Below are positions 1 to 5,480 of a stretch of DNA of 7,703 bases, piece by piece; position 1 is the first letter of the stretch; every line of letters begins with the position of its first letter. A model generated the notes under the pieces. The model was given only the letters and a program-made list of their open reading frames with translations. It was not told where the DNA came from and did not search any database. A program made the position numbers and the translations under genes. This DNA is from Pseudomonadota bacterium (GTDB lineage: Bacteria > Pseudomonadota > Alphaproteobacteria > UBA8366 > JADFVY01): NCBI GenBank assembly GCA_030671915.1, contig DAOVHN010000103.1, forward strand, positions 1 to 7,703, written 5' to 3'.

Positions 1-251
1 ACCATGGTCACCACGCAACTTTGCACCACATCGGCCGTCAGGCGCCCGCTGGCGCCAATCAGCACTCCCCCGGGGGCGCGGCGCAGAGTCACCTCCGCCG
101 ACAGGCTATCCAGCCGCACAAGCCCCAGCCGCGCGGCCAGCGCCGTGCGCTCGGACTCGTCCGCTTCGATCTTGCGGTTGACTTCGGCGCCGGGCTCCAG
201 CTCATCGACCCTGACGGGCCGGCTGAATTCGGGGGCAGGCTGTTGCGGCAT
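1..251 (-). CDS. DUF177 / YceD-family protein, 3' end beyond the window
   Basis: The reading frame starts at the ATG at 251-249 and stays open to the left edge, giving 83 visible residues that begin MPQQPAPEFSRPVRVDELEP. The N-terminal half matches the DUF177/YceD pattern: a short strand with 'RPVRVDEL', a stretch of glutamates and arginines, then 'GASGRLTADVVQSCVVTM'. That last segment resembles the family signature, where a Cys follows 'V.Q' just before 'V.T'. Family members are small proteins often encoded near ribosomal protein L32 or fatty-acid genes and linked to rRNA or ribosome metabolism; their exact activity is poorly defined. The start lies 3 bases after the stop of the upstream bc1 chaperone gene, so the two are almost certainly co-transcribed. 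The C-terminal half is missing, so zinc-binding or other later motifs cannot be judged. Family assignment is good; function is uncertain. Confidence 0.85.
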   Translation of the reverse strand, partial: MPQQPAPEFSRPVRVDELEPGAEVNRKIEADESERTALAARLGLVRLDSLSAEVTLRRAPGGVLIGASGRLTADVVQSCVVTM

Positions 252-254
252 GTC

Positions 255-800
255 TCAATTCTCTCCCGGTGGCGGCGCGAAGGCGATCTTCCCGCCGGCG
301 ATCGCCGCCACATCCTGTTCGGCCAGCAGGGCCGCGCTCGCCCGCATATAGGCGGCAAATGCGGCCAGCGCACCCGCCGCCGGTTCGATATCCTGGTAGA
401 TATATTGCCGCAGGGGCGCATCCAGCGCATTGCCGCCGCCCTTCAGCCCCTCGCGGCAGGCCGCGGCCATGGCGTAGAAATACTGCGCCAGCCCCTTGAC
501 CTTCTTGCCGACGCCGAGGTCGCCCACACCCATTTCGCGCAGGTTACGGTCCATGTCGGCGAACATCAGGTCGAACAGGTCTTGCGAGAAGTTCCGGGCT
601 TCCGGCTCCCGGCCCAGCCGGTCCATCGCCAGAAAGCCATGCAACGCGACCATGGCGAAACGCCCCTTCGCCGTATCGGGTACACCCGCCACGCCATAGA
701 AGGCGGGCTTGCGGGCCTGTTCGACGATGGTTCGGTAGACGGCTCGCACGGCAGGCCCGTCGGTGTCCTTGCGAAACAGGGATTTCAGTGTGAATGCCAT
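255..800 (-). CDS. Ubiquinol-cytochrome c chaperone (CBP3/UQCC1 family)
   Basis: This 181-residue protein begins MAFTLKSLFRKDTDGPAV. It matches the ubiquinol-cytochrome c chaperone family, whose mitochondrial members (CBP3, UQCC1) help newly made cytochrome b enter the bc1 complex. Recognisable segments are 'VYRTIVEQARKPAFYGVAGV' near the N-terminus, 'KGRFAMVALHGFLAMDRLG', 'FSQDLFDLMFADMDRNLREM', and 'GVGDLGVGKKVKGLAQYFYA', the family core. It is predicted to be soluble, with no signal peptide or membrane segment. I chose the ATG at 800 because it follows GAGG at suitable spacing and matches the usual start of alphaproteobacterial members; an in-frame ATG at 818 (adding MSTEAP) lacks a ribosome-binding site. 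It is the first gene of a minus-strand unit with the DUF177 gene and is divergent from bamE. Role in bc1 assembly is inferred from the family. Confidence 0.9.
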   Translation of the reverse strand: MAFTLKSLFRKDTDGPAVRAVYRTIVEQARKPAFYGVAGVPDTAKGRFAMVALHGFLAMDRLGREPEARNFSQDLFDLMFADMDRNLREMGVGDLGVGKKVKGLAQYFYAMAAACREGLKGGGNALDAPLRQYIYQDIEPAAGALAAFAAYMRASAALLAEQDVAAIAGGKIAFAPPPGEN

Positions 801-811
801 GGGCGCCTCGG

Positions 812-840
812 TTGACATGCCAGCGGGTTCGGTGCAATTT
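812..840 (+). promoter_or_regulatory. Candidate sigma70-type promoter for bamE
   Basis: A perfect -35 hexamer TTGACA lies at 812-817 in the divergent gap between the bc1 chaperone gene and bamE. Seventeen bases later (835-840) the sequence is CAATTT, a poor -10. Transcription would start near 848, about 105 bases before bamE. The -35 overlaps the 5' leader of the minus-strand gene. The weak -10 keeps confidence low. Confidence 0.25.
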
Positions 841-952
841 CCGATCCGAAGATGGGCCTCCGTGGCCGGCAAATCAACCGGCACACGGCGCCGTGACGGC
901 GCCTCGCATGGATTTACGGCGCCCAAGGGGAAGGGAAAACGGTATTACCGCC

Positions 953-1408
953 ATGCGCATGACGCGAACCATTCTGTTGCTGGGCGCCGCGGGGCTGATC
1001 CTGTCGCTCGCGGCAGGCTGCGAGTCCCGGCAAAACACGCGTGGCAATCTGCCGACGAAGGACCAGATAGCGCTGATCACGCCCGGCGTTCATGGGCGCG
1101 AGGATGTGCGCACCGTTCTCGGCGCACCCTCGGTGGTCAGCACCTTCGACGAAAATATCTGGTACTATATCGGGCGGCGCACCACGCAATACGCCTTCTT
1201 CAAGCGCAGCGTGCTCGAACAGCAGGTGCTGATCGTACGCTTCGCGCCGGAGGGCCCGGTGAACCGGATTTCCCGACTCGAAAAATCGGATGGCCGCGAG
1301 GTCGAACTGGTCGAACGCGAGACCCCGTCGGCCGGCCGCGAGCTGGGTCTTTTCGAGCAGCTCTTCGGCAATATCGGCCGCTTCGCCGGCAACGAAGGCA
1401 GTCAGTAA
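953..1408 (+). CDS. bamE: BamE/OmlA (SmpA) outer-membrane assembly lipoprotein
   Basis: This 151-residue lipoprotein is the BamE subunit of the beta-barrel assembly (BAM) complex, acting on the periplasmic face of the outer membrane. Residues 1-22 form a lipoprotein signal: 'MRMTRT', a hydrophobic run, and the lipobox L-A-A-G before Cys23, the predicted acylated residue. The SmpA/OmlA domain follows with the family pattern 'ITPGVHGREDVRTVLGAPS' (residues 42-60) and 'FDENIWYYI' (65-73), then beta strands to about residue 115. The tail after residue 120 is an acidic and glycine-rich extension typical of alphaproteobacterial members. The start could be ATG 953 or ATG 959; both leave an intact signal peptide. 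The only purine-rich tract (927-935) lies farther upstream than a usual Shine-Dalgarno. It is divergent from the bc1 chaperone gene and convergent with hppA across the intervening cassette. Confidence 0.92.
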   Translation: MRMTRTILLLGAAGLILSLAAGCESRQNTRGNLPTKDQIALITPGVHGREDVRTVLGAPSVVSTFDENIWYYIGRRTTQYAFFKRSVLEQQVLIVRFAPEGPVNRISRLEKSDGREVELVERETPSAGRELGLFEQLFGNIGRFAGNEGSQ

Positions 1409-1410
1409 GC

Positions 1411-1426
1411 GCCCTCTGTTGCAACA
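1411..1426 (+). repeat. Possible relic of an IS6-family terminal repeat
   Basis: Three bases after the bamE stop codon, the core CTCTGTTGCAA (1414-1424) matches the terminal inverted repeat of many IS6-family elements as I remember it (GG-CTCTGTTGCAA-A type). It is oriented as an end whose element would extend rightward, the same orientation as the better supported end at 4913-4927. No transposase remains beside it. An 11-base match to a remembered consensus can be chance. Confidence 0.2.
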
Positions 1427-1429
1427 TGC

Positions 1430-1498
1430 GCCGGCCAGCGGGCTGGCTACGGGATCGGGCGGCGGATCTTCGATCCGACGCCGGTGGCGCTGGCCGGC
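1430..1498. repeat. Inverted repeat, 11-base perfect arms, with nested hairpin
   Basis: The arms GCCGGCCAGCG (1430-1440) and CGCTGGCCGGC (1488-1498) are perfectly complementary. Between them CGGATC (1463-1468) and GATCCG (1472-1477) form a second stem with a three-base loop. The structure begins 22 bases after the bamE stop and could act as a transcript end or stabiliser, but no run of T follows either arm, so I do not call it an intrinsic terminator. Confidence 0.5.
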
Positions 1499-1543
1499 CC
1501 CCAATGAGTAGCCACAGCCCCCTTTCCAGCGCCCTCCTCCCGA

Positions 1544-1602
1544 AGACCTTTGCGCAAGTGGATTTTCCGGCTTACGCCGTCGTCACCCCCCTGCAAAGGT
1601 CT
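1544..1602. repeat. Inverted repeat, 10-base perfect arms
   Basis: AGACCTTTGC (1544-1553) is the exact reverse complement of GCAAAGGTCT (1593-1602). The 39-base spacer contains a small nested stem, CGGC-TTAC-GCCG, near 1568-1579. No gene overlaps it convincingly. It could be part of a structured RNA or a relic of a mobile element end; nothing in the sequence decides between these. Confidence 0.45.
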
Positions 1603-1768
1603 CCAGGATGAGGAACAAGTGTAAAGAAGGAAAATGACTGGCCGTTGCCCCGCGGCCCTCAGCGTCCATTGCGGTTAAATTTTCCTGGCGCCGAGGTCGC
1701 CGGGGACACGCAGCGCGGAGAATTCCCGTTTGGCGCTCGCTGCCATGATGTCCAAAAGGTGCCACTAA

Positions 1769-1835
1769 CCGGACCTGCCGGGCATCCGCGTTGATGGTCC
1801 GGAGGTGACCCTATCCGGTCATTGACGGCCTCCGG
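1769..1835. repeat. Two overlapping, mutually exclusive stem-loops
   Basis: Stem A pairs CCGGACC (1769-1775) with GGTCCGG (1796-1802). Stem B pairs CCGGAGG (1799-1805) with CCTCCGG (1829-1835) and is extended inward by TGACC (1806-1810) with GGTCA (1817-1821). The two share 1799-1802, so only one can form at a time. There is no T run after stem B and no nearby gene start, so a switch function is only a possibility. Confidence 0.4.
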
Positions 1836-2099
1836 CGTTAAGCGTGCTTTTCGCCAAGCCCGTCTCCCAAATCAGGCTGCATAATCAAGATCAATGTCAA
1901 GTGACGCTTGATCAAACAGGCCAAGCTGCAGCAATTGGCGGAGACCCTCCTCGGGGCCATCGCAAGTTTCTCGGCAGGCAGCCGAATCTGGCCTCCACCG
2001 CCCGGAGCCGTACGGGGCGCCTTTGTCCAAGGCCTGGCCTCACGCCAGCATACGCAATGCATATCACCATTGCCCCCGAGCGAATCGACCCAAGGCATT

Positions 2100-2335
2100 C
2101 ACGCAGATTCCAAATAAAGAACGCCTATTGCCATAATTTTCATCACTATTCCAAACAATAACAAAGCCATACGTACAAATAAAATTCGCGCTACAGAATG
2201 AATAGTTGTTTTATTAATATAATATTTAATGCTCCAAAGTAAGCTGATTTTATTACAATTTTTTATTTATATTTCTTTACGGATTTGCATCACTTTGCGT
2301 AGCGATATATGCTCCTGTGAAAGCGGAAAAGATGG
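2100..2335 (+). promoter_or_regulatory. AT-rich leader region upstream of the asparagine synthetase gene
   Basis: From about 2110 to 2290 the sequence is dominated by A and T, in sharp contrast to the GC-rich DNA on both sides. It contains a perfect TATAAT at 2218-2223 without a good -35, several other TATATT-like hexamers, and long T tracts near 2255-2278. Such DNA often hosts promoters, UP elements and binding sites for nucleoid silencers of foreign genes (MucR/Ros or H-NS-like). Which protein would bind here cannot be told from the sequence. Confidence 0.45.
2285..2313 (+). promoter_or_regulatory. Candidate promoter of the asnB-methyltransferase operon
   Basis: TTGCAT (2285-2290) and TATGCT (2308-2313) are separated by 17 bases, and the -35 is preceded by an A/T-rich stretch that could serve as an UP element. 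Transcription would begin around 2320, leaving a leader of about 80 bases. Both hexamers are imperfect, so this is the best of several weak options. Confidence 0.28.
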
Positions 2336-2360
2336 ATGACAATAGGACCCGGACGGCAGA

Positions 2361-2373
2361 CGCCCGACGGGCG
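2361..2373 (+). promoter_or_regulatory. Small hairpin in the asnB leader
   Basis: CGCCC (2361-2365) pairs with GGGCG (2369-2373) across a three-base loop, followed a few bases later by TTTT within 2380-2383. It could slow RNA polymerase or shape access to the ribosome-binding site at 2390-2398, where AAGG occurs twice. It is too short to be a confident terminator. Confidence 0.2.
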
Positions 2374-2401
2374 GGGAAATTTTGACCATAAGGTAAGGTT
2401 T

Positions 2402-3886
2402 ATGTGTGGATTAGCAGCTATATGGGGCGCGAAGGATACGGGGCCGGTACAGGAAATGCTCCGGCTCCAGAGCCATCGGGGTCCCGATGGACGGGCCCTG
2501 CGGCCGGTAGACCAGGGTGAGGCAATCCTGGGCCATTGCCGTCTTGCGATTATCGACCCGGAAGGTGGCGAACAACCGCTCGAGACCCGGGACGGCTCAT
2601 GGAGCCTGATTGCCAACGGCATGATCTACAACGATGAGGAACTGCGTGGGGAAATCCCCGCGACGGCTTACCGGACCGGATCGGATTCGGAATCGATTCT
2701 TCATCTGATCACGCGCCACGGCCCCCAGGCCGTTTCTCGCCTGGACGGCATGTTCGCGTTTGTCCTTGCGAATAGCGGAAGGCTCATCGCGGCTCGAGAT
2801 CCCATTGGCATCAAGCCTCTCTATTTTGGTGAAAAGAACGGCACCATCGCATTCGCGTCCGAGGCCAAGGCCCTGTCGCGCTACTGCGATTCGATCAAGG
2901 AATTTCCCGCTGGCGCGGTGTTCGATTCCGCGACCGGGCTGCACCGCTATTATGACATCCCCGACGGCAGCCCTGTCGCCTGGAACGAGGCGGACGCCGT
3001 CGCTGCCCTGAAGGAAACCATCGAACAAGCCGTCGTCAAGCGCCTGAGAAGCGATGTTCCTTTCGGCGCTCTGTTATCGGGCGGACTCGACAGTTCCATC
3101 ATTGCCGCTCTCGCGGCCAAACATGTGGACAATCTCAAGACATTCGCGGTCGGCTTCGAGGGGAGCGCGGATCTGGCGGCGGCGCGCCGCGTAGCCCGTC
3201 ATATCGGCTCAGACCATCGGGAACTGATCCTGAAGCCCGACGAGGTGGTCCAGGCTTTGCCCGAGATCCTTTATCATCTCGAATCGTTTGATCAGGATCT
3301 CGTTCGCAGCGCCGTCCCTTGCTACTTCGTTTCGAAGCTGGCAGCCGACCACGTAAAGGTCGTGCTCACGGGCGAGGGCGCCGACGAGCTGTTCGCCGGA
3401 TACCGCTACTACCGCGACATCGAGGAACCTGACGCGTTGCAGGCGGAACTCCGCGATTCGGTGGCACGGATGCACAATATCAACCTCCAGCGCGTTGACC
3501 GGATGTCAATGGCGCACGGGCTGGAGGCGCGCGTACCGTTCCTGGACCGGCAAGTGATCGCGCTGGGATTGAGCCTGCCTGTAGACATTAGATTGCGGAG
3601 GGAGCACGGCCGCGTGGTCGAGAAATGGATTCTGCGCAAGGCATTCGAAGATCTCTTGCCGCAGGAGATCGTGTGGAGAACGAAGCTCCAGTTCGACGAA
3701 GGCAGCGGCACCGCGGGATTCCTGGCGGCTGCCCTGGGGGCGGAGCAAGATGACGCCACGCCGCCACATCCGAATGGACGGTCGGCGGAAGAAGCCAGTT
3801 ACCGCAAGATTCTTGCAGACCAGTACGATTCGCCGCAGCCCATTCTCGATCTTGTGGCGCACTGGAATCCGCAACTGCACGCATAA
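2402..3886 (+). CDS. asnB: Asparagine synthetase (glutamine-hydrolysing) homologue
   Basis: This 494-residue class II glutamine amidotransferase normally makes asparagine from aspartate, glutamine and ATP. Start ATG 2402 is required because Cys2 must become the N-terminal nucleophile after Met removal; AAGGTAAGG precedes it. Glutaminase domain (about 1-190): 'MCGLAAIWG', 'HRGPDG' (25-30), Arg47, Asn72-Gly73 and Asp95, the glutamine-binding set. Synthetase domain (about 200-490): PP-loop 'SGGLDSS' (226-232), 'LTGEGADELFAGY' (322-334) with Glu325 and Asp328, 'RVDRMSMAHGLEARVPFLD' (364-382), and Lys428, matching the conserved lysine near the C-terminus. Both active sites look complete except that Met74 replaces the usual Glu of the N-G-E-I-Y-N motif, which in E. 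coli AsnB helps bind glutamine. It heads a probable operon with the methyltransferase-like gene 45 bases downstream. An amidotransferase acting on another carboxylate is possible. Confidence 0.93.
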   Translation: MCGLAAIWGAKDTGPVQEMLRLQSHRGPDGRALRPVDQGEAILGHCRLAIIDPEGGEQPLETRDGSWSLIANGMIYNDEELRGEIPATAYRTGSDSESILHLITRHGPQAVSRLDGMFAFVLANSGRLIAARDPIGIKPLYFGEKNGTIAFASEAKALSRYCDSIKEFPAGAVFDSATGLHRYYDIPDGSPVAWNEADAVAALKETIEQAVVKRLRSDVPFGALLSGGLDSSIIAALAAKHVDNLKTFAVGFEGSADLAAARRVARHIGSDHRELILKPDEVVQALPEILYHLESFDQDLVRSAVPCYFVSKLAADHVKVVLTGEGADELFAGYRYYRDIEEPDALQAELRDSVARMHNINLQRVDRMSMAHGLEARVPFLDRQVIALGLSLPVDIRLRREHGRVVEKWILRKAFEDLLPQEIVWRTKLQFDEGSGTAGFLAAALGAEQDDATPPHPNGRSAEEASYRKILADQYDSPQPILDLVAHWNPQLHA

Positions 3887-3931
3887 GATAAGAACTGCGG
3901 CGCGATCGGCGCCCGGAAGAGGAGACTGCAG

Positions 3932-4831
3932 ATGTCATCACGGCCCGAGGCCCCTCGGAAATCGGCAAAGGCTTCATTCGATACGCTTTATGACCGGCCC
4001 CATCCGGCACGATATTTCTCGGCGCTCAGGCCGCTGGAATACAATATCCCCGCTTACGCCCAGCCTGTAATCGAAAGTTGCGTATCCGCCCTGGCCGAGT
4101 TGCGCCGGAAGTCAAAAATTACGCTGCTGGACCTATGTAGCGGCTACGGCGTTAACGGAGGTTTGCTGAAATACGACGTCTCAATGGACGAGTTGTACGA
4201 ACTGTACGATGACCGTGGGGCCAAACCGAATCTGGCGCAACGCATTTCCCAGGATCGCGAATTCCTGGAGAATCGGCAAAGAACCGATCGCGATATCGTC
4301 GTAGTCGGTCAAGACATCGCGCTAAATGCCCTCAATTACGCGCAGTCCGTCGGCTTTGTCGACGCTACGATTAAGGCCAACCTGGAAAGGCGCCACTTGC
4401 GCGGCAACGAGGCCCGTTTGGTTTCCGAGGTCGATCTGGTCACCGTAACGGGTGGTTTGAGCTATATCGGTTCCGCGACGTTCGAACGGGTCCTGAGCGC
4501 CGTAAGGCAGCCCCCGTGGATACTGTTCTTCCCCCTACAGCACAAGCCGGTTTACGAGATTCGTGACATGATCGGTTCGTTCGGACTCGATATCGAGGAC
4601 GCCCCGAGGCCGGTTCCGCAACGGCGTTTCAAGGATGAGCGCGAACGCCGCGCCATTCTGGCCGAAACCAAGCAGGATGCGACCGCCCCGCGGGACTGGC
4701 CATTTGGGTCCTATCTCGAAGCGAAATTATGCCTTGCCCGCCCGGCAGCCGATATCCGCGCGCTTCCACTGCGCCGGCTCTTGTCCGATGCCTTCGACGC
4801 TGGCTCCCATGGCGCCGAATCGGCGGCCTGA
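3932..4831 (+). CDS. Class I SAM-dependent methyltransferase-like protein, substrate unknown
   Basis: The 299-residue product begins MSSRPEAPRKSAKASFDTLY and is led by GGAG seven bases before ATG 3932. The Rossmann-type core shows motif I at residues 65-78 ('LLDLCSGYGVNGGL'), a second strand ending in Asp at 'VVVGQDIALNALNYA' (122-136), and a motif IV-like strand 'VDLVTVTGGLSYIG' (167-180). Then comes 'PPWILFFPL' (194-202). The conserved opening 'LYDRPHPARYFSALRPLEY' (19-37) fits an uncharacterised family usually annotated only as class I SAM methyltransferase. There is no signal peptide or membrane segment. It follows the asparagine synthetase homologue at 45 bases on the same strand with no terminator between, so shared expression is likely. 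A methyltransferase fold is well supported; the methylated molecule, or whether it methylates at all, is unknown. Confidence 0.75.
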   Translation: MSSRPEAPRKSAKASFDTLYDRPHPARYFSALRPLEYNIPAYAQPVIESCVSALAELRRKSKITLLDLCSGYGVNGGLLKYDVSMDELYELYDDRGAKPNLAQRISQDREFLENRQRTDRDIVVVGQDIALNALNYAQSVGFVDATIKANLERRHLRGNEARLVSEVDLVTVTGGLSYIGSATFERVLSAVRQPPWILFFPLQHKPVYEIRDMIGSFGLDIEDAPRPVPQRRFKDERERRAILAETKQDATAPRDWPFGSYLEAKLCLARPAADIRALPLRRLLSDAFDAGSHGAESAA

Positions 4832-4912
4832 CTGTCGATCCTGGTCCCTCGCTAGGTTTGCTGGAAACCCGGTCACAGGCGCTGTCAGCCTAATACGGGC
4901 CAGTCGGAAAGA

Positions 4913-4927
4913 GGGCTAATGCAAAAA
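4913..4927 (-). repeat. Degraded IS6-family terminal inverted repeat
   Basis: GGGCTAATGCAAAAA resembles the IS6-family end GGGCTCTGTTGCAAAAA with a short deletion and changes in the middle. It lies 3 bases beyond the stop codon of the transposase relic, where the 3' end of such an element is expected. This position supports the match more than the sequence alone. Confidence 0.45.
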
Positions 4928-4930
4928 CCT

Positions 4931-5125
4931 TCAGGCCGCTAGTTGGCGCCACTCGGCCAGGTTGGCGGAGCGCATTTTCTTGAAGGTGTCGCGGCTGGTT
5001 AAGTAGCAGTGCTGGTTGAAGTGATTGTGGATTGAGGCATGGACGGCGGCAAACTTCTAAAGCGTCTTCACGTTCCTGAACTTCGCCATCGCCCCCTCTC
5101 GTCGTCGGAACGGTTGGTGCGAGTT
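4931..5125 (-). pseudogene. IS6-family transposase, C-terminal remnant
   Basis: On the minus strand, 5125 to 4931 reads 'NSHQPFRRREGAMAKFR' then 'NVKTL', an amber stop at 5059-5057, 'KFAAVHASIHNHFNQ' and a final 'NLAEWRQLAA' before TGA. This matches the end of an IS6-family DDE transposase, where 'NSHQP.RRRE' is followed by an 'F.S..TLQKFA..HA...NHFN' segment and 'LAEWR'. Only about 64 of roughly 230 residues survive. The catalytic DDE core and the N-terminal half are absent, so the protein cannot be active. Upstream of 5125 no transposase sequence can be followed in any frame. The family identification is from memory of the conserved C-terminus and is fairly firm; a specific IS name cannot be given. 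Confidence 0.8.
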
Positions 5126-5423
5126 CCGTAACCGGACCGTTTTGAACGTAAGCGTTCGCTCTACAGCGTACAGCGGATGGATCTTAGGCGAGCCTCTGAC
5201 TTCCGGTTCTGGCTAAGAGCGGCGGTATAGACCAGCCTTCTCTCGCGACCGGTTTCAGGCAGCAAGCAGACCTGCCGATCTTTGATGCCGACTTTAGTCC
5301 TGATTCTGGCGTTGTTTCTGTCTTCCATCTATTCCCTTAAGCAGAATTCCGGGGATGCAATTGAATTCCGAGAACATGGTCGCAATCGCGGCCGGCGCCC
5401 TCCTGCCCCGCCCCACCCAAAAG
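5126..5423. other. Intergenic stretch with no recognised gene
   Basis: No frame carries a recognisable domain. The minus strand stays open for some 30 codons upstream of the transposase relic before a stop, but this part does not resemble IS6 transposase. An open frame beginning near 5282 has a hydrophobic start but no ribosome-binding site and runs through the hppA terminator. The region is probably decayed insertion DNA. Confidence 0.5.
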
Positions 5424-5456
5424 AAAAACCCCGCCAGGCGAACCCGGCGGGGCTTT
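5424..5456 (-). terminator. Intrinsic terminator of hppA
   Basis: Read on the minus strand, CCCCGCC (5452-5446) pairs with GGCGGGG (5435-5429) across a ten-base loop and is followed at once by TTTTTCTTTT opposite 5428-5419. This is a classic Rho-independent terminator, 24 bases after the hppA stop codon. On the plus strand the stem is followed only by CTTT, so it would act weakly in that direction. Confidence 0.88.
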
Positions 5457-5480
5457 CAGTTCCAGCGTCGGTGCCTGCTT

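Larger units (their letters stand above)
1409..2335. other. Long intergenic region without a supportable gene
   Basis: Several open frames cross this stretch on both strands, but none has a recognisable domain or convincing ribosome-binding site. The left two thirds are GC-rich and contain at least three sizeable inverted repeats, listed separately. From about 2100 the composition flips to very AT-rich. The unusual length, the repeats and the composition change suggest decayed inserted DNA or a structured non-coding region rather than a normal bacterial gene gap. Confidence 0.6.

Noticed and set aside
763..1611. 282-codon frame overlapping bamE
   Set aside because: It is out of frame with bamE, which has a clear lipobox and domain, and the overlapping product has no recognisable feature.
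1634..1675. Thirteen-codon frame after AAGGAAA, a possible leader peptide
   Set aside because: The purine tract is too close to the ATG, the peptide has no run of regulatory codons, and the next gene is more than 700 bases away.
1838..2161. Open frames of 69-105 codons on both strands in the gap before asnB
   Set aside because: They overlap each other, show no known domain, and lack convincing ribosome-binding sites.
2336..2401. Upstream ATG that would add 22 residues to the asparagine synthetase homologue
   Set aside because: The enzyme needs Cys at position 2 as N-terminal nucleophile, and a suitable ribosome-binding site precedes ATG 2402.
2402..4831. Idea that the pair is the N-acetylglutaminylglutamine amide pathway
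   Set aside because: That pathway also uses an asparagine-synthetase-like enzyme, but its partner ATP-grasp/acetyltransferase synthetase is absent here and this protein is shorter than the enzyme I recall.
4855..4869. GGTTT/AAACC hairpin after the methyltransferase-like gene as a terminator
   Set aside because: The stem is only five pairs and no T run follows it.
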